From Sphingomonas radiodurans (lineage in GTDB: Bacteria > Pseudomonadota > Alphaproteobacteria > Sphingomonadales > Sphingomonadaceae): DNA of 64,000 nt. This document shows, one piece after another, positions 15,783-25,337 of the stretch. The DNA lies in NCBI RefSeq assembly GCF_020866845.1, contig NZ_CP086594.1, forward strand, positions 1,054,001 to 1,118,000, written 5' to 3'. The translations under genes were made by a program, and so were the position numbers. Every line of letters begins with the position of its first letter. Within the stretch, counting starts at the first letter, position 1. Below the pieces are notes generated by a model, which did no database searches, was not told where the DNA came from, and saw nothing but the letters and a program-made list of their open reading frames with translations.

Positions 15783-16619
15783 ATGGACGCACTGGTCACA
15801 ACGCAATGGCTCGCCGACGAGCTCGACGCACGCGATCTGCGGATCGCAGATTGCAGCTGGTTCCTGCCGAACGAGCAGCGCGACGCCGCTGCCGAACACG
15901 CGCTGGCGCACATTCCCGGCGCAGTGTTCCTCGATCTAGCCGAGATCGCCGACACCGCATCCGACGTCCCCATGATGCTGCCCCCGCCCGAGAAGTTCGC
16001 CAGCCGCATGGCCCGCCTTGGCCTCGGCGACGGGACGCGGATCATCCTCTACGATGATTCACCACTTCGCACGGCAGCGCGCGCCTGGGCGATGCTGCGC
16101 AGCTTCGGGGTGACCGACGTAGCGCTGCTCGACGGCGGGCTCGCCAAATGGCGCGCCGAAGGCCGCCCACTCGCAAGCGAACCGAGGACGCCAAAGCCGC
16201 GGCACATCACGGCGCGTACGCAAGGTGCTGGGATCCGCGATCTCGCGTACATGAAAGCGAACCTCACCACCGCGACCGATCAGATCGTCGATGCTCGATC
16301 GCCCAGCCGCTTCGCGGGTACCGAGCCCGAGCCGCGCCCGGATATCGTGCCCGGCCACATCCCGGGCGCCTCGAACCTGCCGTATGCCCGCTTCTTCCAC
16401 CCCGACGGCACGTGGAAGCGCGACGCGGACCTGAGCGCGGTATTCACCGATGCGGGCATCGATCTCGATCGACCGATCGTCGCTACTTGCGGGTCCGGTG
16501 TCACGGCCTCCGTGATCGCCTTTGCCGCGCACCTCCTTGGCCGTGAAGTCCCGGTCTACGACGGCAGCTGGTCCGAATGGGGCGCTGACCCGACCACCCC
16601 CAAGGAAACCGGCGCTTGA
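15783..16619 (+). CDS. sseA: 3-mercaptopyruvate sulfurtransferase
   Basis: A two-domain rhodanese of 278 residues. The inactive N-terminal rhodanese domain (residues 1-140) includes HIPGAVFLDL and RIILYDDS; the C-terminal catalytic domain holds the loop ATCGSGVTAS near residue 234, with the active cysteine. The CGSGVTA loop is the mercaptopyruvate type, unlike the CRKGVTA loop of thiosulfate sulfurtransferases. It moves sulfane sulfur from 3-mercaptopyruvate to cyanide or thiols. The stop overlaps the TTG start of the next gene, so it is coupled to a sulfur amino-acid enzyme. Confidence 0.92.
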   Translation: MDALVTTQWLADELDARDLRIADCSWFLPNEQRDAAAEHALAHIPGAVFLDLAEIADTASDVPMMLPPPEKFASRMARLGLGDGTRIILYDDSPLRTAARAWAMLRSFGVTDVALLDGGLAKWRAEGRPLASEPRTPKPRHITARTQGAGIRDLAYMKANLTTATDQIVDARSPSRFAGTEPEPRPDIVPGHIPGASNLPYARFFHPDGTWKRDADLSAVFTDAGIDLDRPIVATCGSGVTASVIAFAAHLLGREVPVYDGSWSEWGADPTTPKETGA

Positions 16620-17839
16620 GCTCTGATCAGGACGGGCCTGCCCGCCCGATCGCTGATGCCACCCGCGTGGTGTCGGCTGGTCGTCGGCCCGAATGGACAC
16701 AGGGGATCGTCAATCCGCCGGTGTGGCGCGCCTCGACCCATCTTTACAATTCGGTCGCGGAGCTGCGCACTGCTGGCGGGCGAGATACGCATCACCGGCT
16801 GTTCTACGGTCGACGCGGCGGCCCAACGCAATGGAGCCTCGCCGAGGCGCTGACCGAGCTCGAGCCCGGCGCCGAAGCGACCTTCCTCTATCCCTCGGGC
16901 GTCGCCGCCATCGCCGCCGCGCTGCTGTCGGTGCTGTCGCCCGGCGACGAACTGCTGCTCGTCGACTCCGCCTATGATCCCACCCGATCGATGGCGACCG
17001 GGCTGCTCAAACGCTTCGGGATCACCACCCGCTTCTACGACCCACTGGTCGGCGCCGGCATTGCCGAACTGATCGGCGACAAGACCCGTGCGATCCTGAT
17101 GGAAAGCCCCGGCAGCCTGACGTTCGAGGTGCAGGACGTGCCCGCGATCGTGGCCGCGGCAAAGGCCCGCGGCGTCACGGCCTTGCTCGACAATACCTGG
17201 GCCACACCGCTGCACTTCCGCGCGATCGAACATGGGGTCGACCTGTCGATCCTCGCCTGCACCAAATATATCGTTGGCCATTCGGACGTGATGCTCGGCA
17301 GCGTCACCGCGGCGCCGTCGCATTGGCGCGCACTGCGCGAGATGAGCCTGCAACTCGGCCAGGTCGCCAGCCCCGACGATGCCTGGCTCGGCGCGCGCGG
17401 GCTTCGCACGATGGCGGTGCGGCTGGCACAGCATCAGGCGAGCGCGCTTAAAATCGCTCGCTGGCTCGAAACCCGCCCTGAGGTCGCCCGCGTGCTCCAC
17501 CCCGCACTCCCGACATGCCCGGGCCACGACCTGTTCGCACGCGACTTCATCGGCGCCAGCGGGCTGTTCTCGTTCGTGCTAGCCGGTGGCGACGACGCGG
17601 CGCGCATTGCGCTGATCGATGGCCTCGATCACTTCGGCATCGGCTTTTCGTGGGGCGGCTTCGAGAGCTTGGCACTGCCGGTCGATCCGCAGCGCTATCG
17701 CACCGCGACGACGCCGCGGTTCGACGGTCCGCTGGTCCGGCTGCAGATTGGTCTCGAAGATCCCGATGACCTGATCGCCGATCTTGCGCGCGGTCTCGAT
17801 CGCTTCGCTGCCGCACGCGACCTGTCTTCGCGACCCTAA
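16616..17839 (+). CDS. metC: cystathionine beta-lyase (PLP-dependent)
   Basis: A Cys/Met-metabolism PLP enzyme of 407 residues that splits cystathionine to homocysteine, pyruvate and ammonia, late in methionine synthesis. Visible are YGRRGGPTQWSLAEAL near residue 65, the cofactor-ring region YPSGVAAIAAA, the aspartate in LLDNTWATP, and the Schiff-base lysine in ACTKYIVGHSDVMLG near residue 220. SWGGFESL near the end is typical of the beta-lyase branch. The TTG start at 16616 overlaps the stop of sseA (TTGA); a later GTG near 16668 is an alternative. The beta- and gamma-lyase branches are similar, so the exact reaction is likely rather than certain. Confidence 0.85.
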   Translation: MSSDQDGPARPIADATRVVSAGRRPEWTQGIVNPPVWRASTHLYNSVAELRTAGGRDTHHRLFYGRRGGPTQWSLAEALTELEPGAEATFLYPSGVAAIAAALLSVLSPGDELLLVDSAYDPTRSMATGLLKRFGITTRFYDPLVGAGIAELIGDKTRAILMESPGSLTFEVQDVPAIVAAAKARGVTALLDNTWATPLHFRAIEHGVDLSILACTKYIVGHSDVMLGSVTAAPSHWRALREMSLQLGQVASPDDAWLGARGLRTMAVRLAQHQASALKIARWLETRPEVARVLHPALPTCPGHDLFARDFIGASGLFSFVLAGGDDAARIALIDGLDHFGIGFSWGGFESLALPVDPQRYRTATTPRFDGPLVRLQIGLEDPDDLIADLARGLDRFAAARDLSSRP

Positions 17840-17855
17840 GCCGGGAGACCTTGGC

Positions 17856-18260
17856 TCACTGCGGAGCGGTCGCCCTTGCGTCCTGCCCGTCGCCTTCCGG
17901 CGCAGCGATGATGTCGCGCGTCGTCTGGCCCTTGTCGACGACGTTGGTTTCGGGATCTCCCGCCGACGTCCGGATGCCGGGATCAGAAGAATCGCCACCA
18001 GCCGCCTGGATCACCGCGGTCTCACCAGCACTGCGCTGGGCGCTGCCGAACAATGCCGTCAGCGTCTGCGCCTGCGCGCCGCTCGCAGACTGAACGCGCG
18101 CCGCGCCGGGAGTCGGCGGCACCAGCGCGAAATCGGGCGGGATGATCAGCGATGGCTGACGCGCCACCGCGAACTCGTCGGGCCGGTCGCGATCGAATCC
18201 GCTGCTCGCGCATCCGGCCAGCAGCATTGTTGCTGCGCTCAGCACCACCAACTTACGCAT
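17856..18260 (-). CDS. DUF3035-family lipoprotein (BamF-like)
   Basis: A lipoprotein of 134 residues with signal MRKLVVLSAATMLLAGCAS (lipobox LAGC). The mature start, RPDEFAVARQPSLIIPPDFALVPP, is the DUF3035 signature. In Caulobacter a DUF3035 lipoprotein was described as BamF, an accessory subunit of the outer-membrane protein assembly complex; the same role is plausible here. The rest is low-complexity. Its start overlaps the end of lspA by 8 bases, so it is last in the ribF-ileS-lspA operon. Confidence 0.8.
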   Translation of the reverse strand: MRKLVVLSAATMLLAGCASSGFDRDRPDEFAVARQPSLIIPPDFALVPPTPGAARVQSASGAQAQTLTALFGSAQRSAGETAVIQAAGGDSSDPGIRTSAGDPETNVVDKGQTTRDIIAAPEGDGQDARATAPQ

Positions 18261-18777
18261 TCACATTCTCCGAAACCGTCACCGGTTGTTGCGCGGGCTT
18301 ATCGCGGATCAGCAGCGCGCGCACCAGTAGAATGAGCACGCCGATCGTGATCGCCGCATCCGCGACGTTGAAGACGAGGAACGGCCGCCACTCGCCAAAA
18401 TGCAGATCGGCAAAGTCGATCACGTAACCGAGCCGCGCGCGATCGAGAATATTGCCCAGCGCGCCGCCGAGCACCAGCCCGAGCGCAGCCTTGTCAGCCG
18501 GCCGTTCCTCGCGCCACATCCACCACGTCACCGCCGCAGCGATCGCACCCGTCATCGCAACGAGCGCCCACCGAGCGGTGTCACTTTCGGCCCGCAGCAG
18601 CCCCAGGCTCACCCCGACGTTCTGGACAAACCGCAGATCGAAGAACGACACGATCTCGCGCGACGCGCCGAGGAAATTGATCCCGAGCGGCCCGGTGACG
18701 AGCCACTTGGTCAGCTGGTCGAGCACGAACACCGTCACGGCGATGATAAATCCGGTGACGGGAACCGCGCGCTTCAT
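18253..18777 (-). CDS. lspA: lipoprotein signal peptidase II
   Basis: Inner-membrane aspartyl protease of 174 residues that cleaves the signal peptide of prolipoproteins after diacylglyceryl transfer. Four hydrophobic segments are visible. Catalytic aspartates sit in the conserved GGALGNILDRARLGYVIDF and FNVADAAITIG boxes. ATG at 18777 overlaps the ileS stop (ATGA); the longer frame to 18855 lies inside ileS and was not used. The next gene, a lipoprotein, would be one of its substrates. Confidence 0.95.
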   Translation of the reverse strand: MKRAVPVTGFIIAVTVFVLDQLTKWLVTGPLGINFLGASREIVSFFDLRFVQNVGVSLGLLRAESDTARWALVAMTGAIAAAVTWWMWREERPADKAALGLVLGGALGNILDRARLGYVIDFADLHFGEWRPFLVFNVADAAITIGVLILLVRALLIRDKPAQQPVTVSENVNA

Positions 18778-21656
18778 GCGACCACCGCGGCGCAGCGGTC
18801 GCACAAGGCGGTGTCCTCCACCACCTCGGGCAGCAGCCGCCAGCAGCGCCCGCACTTGTGATAATCCGTCCGGCCCACCGACACTTCATCGCCCAGCGAC
18901 ACCTTCGCCACGATGAACGCCTCGGCCAAGTCATCCACCGGCAGCGGCGTTTCGGTCACCGTCACCTCGGCCTCTAGGCTCGACCGCACGATCTTCTCGC
19001 GCCGCAACGGCTCGATCGCCTCGGTCACGCGCTCGCGAAGGCGGCGGACTTCCAGCCAACGCACGCTGACGTCCTCGCCCGCCTCGGCCGGCAGCTCGGG
19101 CCAGTCGAGGAAATGCACCGAGCTATCCTCGCTCGGGAACCGCGCCTGCCACACCTCTTCCGCCGTGAAGACCAGCACCGGCGCCGCCCAGCGCACCAGC
19201 GCATGGAACAACACGTCGAGCATCGTGCGATACGCCCGCCGCTTCACGTCCGTCGGCGCATCGCAATACAGCGAGTCCTTGCGCACATCGAAGAAGAACG
19301 CCGACAGATCCTCGTTCGCGAAGTCGCTCAGCAGTCGGACGTAGCCGTTGAAGTCGAAGTCGGCGATCGCGCGCTTGAGCTGCTGGTCGAGCGTATGGAC
19401 GAGATAGAGCATATAGCGCTCCAGCTCGGGCCATTCGGCCACCGGCAGCTTTTCGGCCTCGTCGAACCCGTCGAGCGCGCCGAGCAGATAGCGGAAGGTG
19501 TTACGTAGCTTGCGATACTGGTCCGCGACGCCGGCAAGGATCTCCTTGCCGATGCGGTGATCCTCGGTGAAGTCGACCGACAGCGCCCACAGCCGCAGGA
19601 TATCCGCGCCGTAATCGCGCATCAGATCGAGCGGATTGATCGTGTTGCCGAGCGACTTGGACATTTTCATGCCCTTGGAGTCCATCGTGAAGCCGTGGGT
19701 CAGCACCGTATCGTACGGCGCCCGCCCGCGCGTCCCGCAGCTTTCCAGCAGCGACGACTGGAACCAGCCACGATGCTGATCCGATCCTTCGAGATACAGG
19801 TCCGCCGGCCAGCTCAGCTCGGGCCAGCGCCCACTTTCGAGCACAAAGGCATGCGTACAGCCCGAATCGAACCACACGTCGAGAATGTCGGTAACGCGCT
19901 CGTAATCGGCCGGATCGCGCTCCTCCCCGAGCAGCGTCGCCGCCGCCTCGTCGCTCCACGCATCGACGCCTTGCTCGCGAAACGCCGCGACGATGCGAGC
20001 GTTCACCTCGGCATCGACAAGCGGCTGACCGCTCCGCCGATCAACGAACAATGCGATCGGCACCCCCCACGCGCGCTGCCGCGAGATCACCCAGTCCGGC
20101 CGCCCATCGACCATCGCCCCGATGCGATTGCGCCCCTTTTCTGGCACAAACCGCGTCGCCGCAATCGCCGCAATCGCTCGATTGCGCAGCGTGTCGGGCT
20201 CAGAAAGCCCCTCCCCTTCAGGGGAGGGGTTGGGGTGGGGGCTGTCCGCGAGCACGCCGCCCGCGATCGGCTTATCCACCGCAATGAACCACTGCGGCGT
20301 ACACCGGAAAATCACCTTCGCCTTGGACCGCCACGAATGCGGATACGAATGCTTGAAGTCGTCGCTCGCGCCGACCAGCGCCCCCGCCTCGCGCAGATCC
20401 GAACAGATCGGCCCATCGGCAGCAACGAACTTCTTGTTGATGACGCTGCCCTGCCCGCCGAGCCAAGCCCAATCATCGCGATACATCCCCGCCGCATCCA
20501 CTGCGAACACCGGCTCGATCCCGTTCGCCTTGCACAGCTCGAAATCGTCCTCGCCATGATCCGGCGCCATATGGACGAGGCCGGTGCCGGCATCAGTGGT
20601 AACGAATTCGCCCGGCAGGAACGGCCGCGGCTTGGCGAAGAACCCGCCCAACTCATGCATCGGATGCCGCGCCACGGCGCCCGCAAGCTTGTCACCGGTC
20701 AGCATCGCCAGCGCTGTCACCGTGCCCGGCGCATCGCCGATCTTCATCACCACCGGATGCCCGATCCGCGCGCCAAAGCTCTCGATCAGATCGCGCGCCA
20801 CCAGCAACGTCCGCGGCTCGGCAACCATGTCGTCGAAGCGCGCGAGGATATATTCAACCTCCGGCCCATAAGCCAAAGCCTGGTTCACCGGGATCGTCCA
20901 CGGTGTCGTGGTCCAGATCACCGCATGCGCGCCGACCAGCTCGGGCGCGAGCGGCGCCTCGACGATCTCGAACGCAACGTCGATCTGCGTCGACACAACG
21001 TCCTCATACTCCACCTCGGCCTCGGCCAACGCGGTCTTCTCGACCGGCGACCACATCACTGGCTTCGCACCGCGATACAGCTGGCCGCTCTCGGCAAACT
21101 TCATCAGCTCGGCGACGATCGTCGCCTCGGCCGCGAAGTCCATCGTCAGATACGGCTTGTCCCAATCTCCGTTGATGCCCAGCCGCTTCAATTGCTCGCG
21201 CTGCGTGTCGACCCAACCCTGCGCGTACGCACGGCATTCGGCGCGAAACTCCGCCGCCGGCACCTCGTCCTTGTTCAGCTTCTTCTTGCGATATTCTTCC
21301 TCGACCTTCCACTCGATCGGCAGGCCGTGGCAATCCCAACCGGGCACGTACGGCGCATTCTTGCCCAGCAGCGTCTGCGTGCGCACCACCATATCCTTCA
21401 GGATATGGTTCAGCGCGTGGCCGATATGCATGTCGCCATTGGCGTATGGCGGGCCATCGTGGAGGATGAACTTTCCGCGATCCGCCCGCTGCTCGCGCAG
21501 CCGCTGATACAGCCCCAGCCGCTGCCAGCGCTCGAGAATGGCGGGCTCCTTCTGCGGCAGCCCCGCCTTCATCGGAAAGTCAGTCTTCGGCAGGAAGACG
21601 GTATCGCGCCAATCTTTGTGATCGGCGGCGCGCGCGGTGGGTGTTTCGTCGGCCAT
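18774..21656 (-). CDS. ileS: isoleucyl-tRNA synthetase
   Basis: Class I synthetase of 960 residues that charges tRNA-Ile and edits valine. Seen: PPYANGDMHIGHAL (HIGH box, near residue 70), the editing-domain threonine-rich region VIWTTTPWTIP, MKMSKSLGNTINP (KMSKS, near residue 635), and a C-terminal zinc finger, CGRCW...CDRCAA. An unusual insertion of about 20 residues, SPHPNPSPEGEGLSEP, lies between the WFIAVDKP and RFVPEKGRNRI blocks and is encoded by a palindromic repeat (20208-20241). The insert is in frame and sits in a loop-like region between conserved blocks, so the enzyme is presumably active. It lies between ribF (25-base gap) and lspA (overlap). Confidence 0.97.
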   Translation of the reverse strand: MADETPTARAADHKDWRDTVFLPKTDFPMKAGLPQKEPAILERWQRLGLYQRLREQRADRGKFILHDGPPYANGDMHIGHALNHILKDMVVRTQTLLGKNAPYVPGWDCHGLPIEWKVEEEYRKKKLNKDEVPAAEFRAECRAYAQGWVDTQREQLKRLGINGDWDKPYLTMDFAAEATIVAELMKFAESGQLYRGAKPVMWSPVEKTALAEAEVEYEDVVSTQIDVAFEIVEAPLAPELVGAHAVIWTTTPWTIPVNQALAYGPEVEYILARFDDMVAEPRTLLVARDLIESFGARIGHPVVMKIGDAPGTVTALAMLTGDKLAGAVARHPMHELGGFFAKPRPFLPGEFVTTDAGTGLVHMAPDHGEDDFELCKANGIEPVFAVDAAGMYRDDWAWLGGQGSVINKKFVAADGPICSDLREAGALVGASDDFKHSYPHSWRSKAKVIFRCTPQWFIAVDKPIAGGVLADSPHPNPSPEGEGLSEPDTLRNRAIAAIAATRFVPEKGRNRIGAMVDGRPDWVISRQRAWGVPIALFVDRRSGQPLVDAEVNARIVAAFREQGVDAWSDEAAATLLGEERDPADYERVTDILDVWFDSGCTHAFVLESGRWPELSWPADLYLEGSDQHRGWFQSSLLESCGTRGRAPYDTVLTHGFTMDSKGMKMSKSLGNTINPLDLMRDYGADILRLWALSVDFTEDHRIGKEILAGVADQYRKLRNTFRYLLGALDGFDEAEKLPVAEWPELERYMLYLVHTLDQQLKRAIADFDFNGYVRLLSDFANEDLSAFFFDVRKDSLYCDAPTDVKRRAYRTMLDVLFHALVRWAAPVLVFTAEEVWQARFPSEDSSVHFLDWPELPAEAGEDVSVRWLEVRRLRERVTEAIEPLRREKIVRSSLEAEVTVTETPLPVDDLAEAFIVAKVSLGDEVSVGRTDYHKCGRCWRLLPEVVEDTALCDRCAAVVA
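20208..20241. repeat. palindromic repeat (family A) inserted in frame inside ileS
   Basis: CCCCTCCCC-TTCA-GGGGAGGGG at 20208-20229 is a perfect 9-base inverted repeat with a TTCA loop, followed by TTGGGGTGGGGG. The same core occurs between genes at 38980, 44589 and 57137. Here it codes on the minus strand for PHPNPSPEGEG within IleRS without breaking the frame. Confidence 0.85.
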
Positions 21657-21681
21657 AAGAACGCGCGCCTTTAGCCGAGCG

Positions 21682-22623
21682 TCACTCCGCCAGCAATGAC
21701 CGTGCCCTGTCGCAATCCGCCGCCATCTGCACCTTCAGCGCATCGAGGCTGTCGAACTTCGCCTCCGGTCGCAGGAACTCGATCAGCGCCACTTCGATCA
21801 CCTGACCGTAAAGGTCGCCCGAGAAATCGAACAGGTACGGCTCGAGCAATTCCTTCGGCGGGTCGAAGCTCGGTCGAATGCCAAGGTTCGCCGCGCCGTT
21901 CACCACCCGTCCGTCCGCCAGCCGCACGCGCACCGCATAGATGCCATAGGCCGGCCGCAGGTAATTGCCGAGATCGACATTGGCGGTCGGGTAACCGATT
22001 TCGCGGCCTACCTTATCGCCGTGCTGCACCGGTCCCACGATCGCGAACGGCCGCGTCAGCAACCGCGCCGCATCGCGTGGCCGACCCTCGCGCAACGCGG
22101 CGCGAATCCGCGTCGACGAGACCACCTCGCCATCGAGCATCACCGCACTAACCGTCTCCGCCACGAAGCCGTTCGCCTGCCCCAAGGCCGCCAGCGCCGC
22201 GACATCGCCCGATCGCCCCTTGCCGAAGGTGAAATCCTCCCCCGTCACCACCCCCGCCGCACCGAGTTGGCGCACGAGCTGCTCGGCAACGAAATCCTCC
22301 GCCGACAAGGCAGCCAGATCCGCATCGAACGTAAAGACGAGCAGCGCATCGACGCCCGCCGCGCGCATCTGCTCGGCACGCTGTTCCAACGTGGTCAGCT
22401 GGAACCACGGCGTCTCGGGCTTGAAGAACCGCATCGGGTGCGGATCGAACGTCGCGACCAATGCCGGCAGCCCCTCGGCGCGTGCGCGCTCGACTGCGCG
22501 ACCGACCACCGCCTGATGCCCGAAATGGAACCCATCGAAGTTGCCGAGCGCAACCACGCCGCCACGCAAGGCGGCCGGCAGCACCGCCCCCGCATCCAGC
22601 CGTATCAACCCCTGCCACTCCAT
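21682..22623 (-). CDS. ribF: bifunctional riboflavin kinase/FAD synthetase
   Basis: Makes FMN and then FAD from riboflavin in 313 residues. The N-terminal FAD synthetase domain has the nucleotidyl-transferase motif VVALGNFDGFHFGHQ near residue 24 and SSTRIRAALREG near residue 168. The C-terminal flavokinase domain has GREIGYPTANVDLG near residue 205 and the FDFSGDLYGQ segment. It is first in the minus-strand group ribF-ileS-lspA-DUF3035 gene, an order common in proteobacteria. Confidence 0.96.
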   Translation of the reverse strand: MEWQGLIRLDAGAVLPAALRGGVVALGNFDGFHFGHQAVVGRAVERARAEGLPALVATFDPHPMRFFKPETPWFQLTTLEQRAEQMRAAGVDALLVFTFDADLAALSAEDFVAEQLVRQLGAAGVVTGEDFTFGKGRSGDVAALAALGQANGFVAETVSAVMLDGEVVSSTRIRAALREGRPRDAARLLTRPFAIVGPVQHGDKVGREIGYPTANVDLGNYLRPAYGIYAVRVRLADGRVVNGAANLGIRPSFDPPKELLEPYLFDFSGDLYGQVIEVALIEFLRPEAKFDSLDALKVQMAADCDRARSLLAE

Positions 22624-22649
22624 CGCAGCGGCGCATAGCCGCGGCTTCG

Positions 22650-23246
<597 letters not shown>

Positions 23247-23251
23247 CTATT

Positions 23252-23267
23252 GACTACGCTTGTAGTC
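23252..23267 (-). promoter_or_regulatory. hairpin in thyA-folA intergenic leader
   Basis: GACTAC-gctt-GTAGTC is a perfect 6-base inverted repeat just upstream of the strong Shine-Dalgarno of the small gene. It is not followed by a T-run. It could be a processing or pausing site after thyA. Confidence 0.3.
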
Positions 23268-23298
23268 GTCAAGGCTGAACGCTGGGTGAACTGGCGCA

Positions 23299-24093
23299 TC
23301 AGACCGCTACTGGCGCCTTGATGTGCGCTTGCGCTTCATAGCCGTGCAGCACGAAATCCTCATATTCATATTCGTCGATTCCCGCCGGCTTGCGCACGAT
23401 CTCCAGCCGCGGAAGCTCACCCGGCGCACGTTCCAGTTGTAGCCGCGCCTGGTCGAGATGATTCGAATACAGGTGGCAATCCCCGCCCGTCCAGATGAAC
23501 TCGCCCGGCTCCAGCCCGCATTGCTGCGCCAGCATGTGCGTCAGCAGCGCATAGCTCGCGATGTTGAACGGCACCCCAAGGAAGATATCCGCCGATCGCT
23601 GGTACAGTTGCAGCGACAGCCGCCCGTTCGCAACATAGGTCTGGAACAGGCAGTGGCACGGCGCCAGCGCCATCGCGTGCAGATCGCCCGGGTTCCACGC
23701 CGTCACGATCTGCCGGCGCGAGGCGGGATTGGTGCGGATGTCGCCGATCAGCCCCTTGATCTGATCGATGTGGCGACCATCCGACGCCACCCAGTCGCGC
23801 CACTGCTTGCCATAGACCGGCCCTAGATCGCCTGTCTCGTCCGCCCACTCATCCCAGATGCTCACCTTGCGATCCTGCAACCAGCGCACGTTGGTATTGC
23901 CGCGCAGGAACCACAGCAGCTCGACGATGATCGATCGCAGGTGCAGCTTCTTGGTGGTCAACACCGGAAAGCCGTCCGCGAGGTCGAAGCGCATCTGGTG
24001 CCCGAACACGCTCAGCGTGCCGGTGCCGGTGCGGTCCATCTGCTGCGCACCCGAATCGAGCACGCGAGCCATGAGGTCGAGATATTGACGCAT
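23299..24093 (-). CDS. thyA: thymidylate synthase
   Basis: Converts dUMP to dTMP with methylene-tetrahydrofolate; 264 residues, the standard length. [12 protein letters not shown] near residue 20, the [20 protein letters not shown] loop, the catalytic cysteine in [12 protein letters not shown] near residue 146, and [20 protein letters not shown] are all intact. It is the first gene of the thyA-small ORF-folA group. Confidence 0.97.
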   Translation of the reverse strand: MRQYLDLMARVLDSGAQQMDRTGTGTLSVFGHQMRFDLADGFPVLTTKKLHLRSIIVELLWFLRGNTNVRWLQDRKVSIWDEWADETGDLGPVYGKQWRDWVASDGRHIDQIKGLIGDIRTNPASRRQIVTAWNPGDLHAMALAPCHCLFQTYVANGRLSLQLYQRSADIFLGVPFNIASYALLTHMLAQQCGLEPGEFIWTGGDCHLYSNHLDQARLQLERAPGELPRLEIVRKPAGIDEYEYEDFVLHGYEAQAHIKAPVAV

Positions 24094-24134
24094 CCGGGCA
24101 AGCTATCGACGCAGGCTGCTCCAGCCAAGTCGAA

Positions 24135-24566
24135 GTGTCTAATCCGTTACTGCCGCAATGCCTTGCGCGCCTAGCCCGAGGCTACGACCGATATGCCATG
24201 CATGGCCTTGATCCGGCGGTACTTCCCTATCTGCTCACGATTGCCGGAGCGGCGACAGAGTCAATTGCAATCGTTCTGCTCGATGCCGGGGGGCGCGCCC
24301 TTGCCGTACACCATATTCCGTCGCCAAGAATTTCGTCAGTAAGCGTGCCGCTACGCACCGTTGTTGCGCTGGCCCTCGCGCACGATTCGCACGACATCGT
24401 GATGGTGCATAATCATCCCTCGGGCGATCCCGAGCCATCGCGGGATGACGTCAGAACAACGCGCCGCGTCGCCAGCGCGCTCGATGCTTTAGGGATTCGG
24501 CTGGTCGACCATCTCGTGCTTGCCGCTGACGCGAGCGTCAGCTTTCGTGCGCGCGGTTTGCTGTGA
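24135..24566 (+). CDS. short RadC-like JAB/MPN-domain protein
   Basis: A 143-residue protein carrying the JAB1/MPN metal-binding motif of RadC: HNHPSGDPEPSRDD near residue 94, with both histidines, the serine and the aspartate in place. Full RadC proteins are about 220 residues with an N-terminal helix-hairpin-helix region; that part is missing here. It may be a stand-alone JAB protein or a shortened RadC. The molecular role of RadC is unsettled. GTG at 24135 is the start. The 3' end overlaps the end of the convergent methyltransferase gene by 78 bases. Confidence 0.75.
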   Translation: MSNPLLPQCLARLARGYDRYAMHGLDPAVLPYLLTIAGAATESIAIVLLDAGGRALAVHHIPSPRISSVSVPLRTVVALALAHDSHDIVMVHNHPSGDPEPSRDDVRTTRRVASALDALGIRLVDHLVLAADASVSFRARGLL

Positions 24567-25337
24567 GGGGTCGCGGCACGGCCGGATCGCTTCGGGTGCC
24601 GGGCGTTCGCCGGCAAGCTTGAACGTCGCGAAATAGCCACCGGCCGAAGGCATCGGCGTCAGCGTGACCTGGCGGTAGCCGATCGCCGCGAACTCGCACC
24701 GTAGCAGCGCGGGCGGCGTTCCATGATTGGCGGTACGCCGGTCGGCATCCACCACCACGACCAGGCCGTCCGGTCGCAGCGACGGCCGCATCCGCCAGAG
24801 GAATTCATAAGGCTGCTCGATCTCATGATACATGTGAACCATGAAGATCCGGTCGAAGCTCGCCTCGGGCAGCTTCGGATCTTCGGGCGCGCCTAGCTTC
24901 ACACTGACATTGTCGAGCCGCTCGCGCGCCACGCGCTCGGCCAGCGCATCGCGCGTGGCCGGCACGATATCCTGCGCAAGCACGCGCCCTTCCTTGCCCA
25001 CGGCCTGCGCCAGCCGGATCGTATAATAGCCCTCGCCCGCGCCGATATCCGCAACCGTCATGCCGGGCTTGATCGCCGCACGCGCCATCACCGTGCCCGA
25101 TTCGTTGACCCGATCGCGCGCCTCCTCGTTCGACCAGCGCGACGAGACGATGTCGGCCACCGGGCGATCAGCGGCGGGGAACGGCCCGGGATCTTTCGGC
25201 TCGCGCTTGATCAGCGGCTCGCCGCCATCGCACGCGGCAAGAAGAAGGCTCGCCAGCAGAACAATGCTGGTCCCCCGTGCCCGCCCGCCGCGCGGGGCAG
25301 CGGAGAAGGGCTGGTCAGGACGACCGCTCTCGGTCAA
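24489..25337 (-). CDS. lipoprotein-type class I SAM methyltransferase
   Basis: A 282-residue protein with an N-terminal lipoprotein signal, [18 protein letters not shown] (lipobox LAAC near residue 36), then a class I SAM-dependent methyltransferase domain: [18 protein letters not shown] near residue 93 for SAM binding, [13 protein letters not shown] and [13 protein letters not shown] methyltransferase outside the cytoplasm is unusual because SAM is cytoplasmic, so localisation or activity needs proof. The TTG start overlaps the stop of prfB (TTGA). The final 26 codons overlap the convergent RadC-like gene. Confidence 0.75.
   Translation of the reverse strand: MTESGRPDQPFSAAPRGGRARGTSIVLLASLLLAACDGGEPLIKREPKDPGPFPAADRPVADIVSSRWSNEEARDRVNESGTVMARAAIKPGMTVADIGAGEGYYTIRLAQAVGKEGRVLAQDIVPATRDALAERVARERLDNVSVKLGAPEDPKLPEASFDRIFMVHMYHEIEQPYEFLWRMRPSLRPDGLVVVVDADRRTANHGTPPALLRCEFAAIGYRQVTLTPMPSAGGYFATFKLAGERPAPEAIRPCRDPSQQTARTKADARVSGKHEMVDQPNP

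Noticed and set aside
19557..21674. Long plus-strand open frame (about 700 codons) opposite ileS
   Set aside because: Antisense shadow; the minus strand carries intact HIGH and KMSKS motifs.
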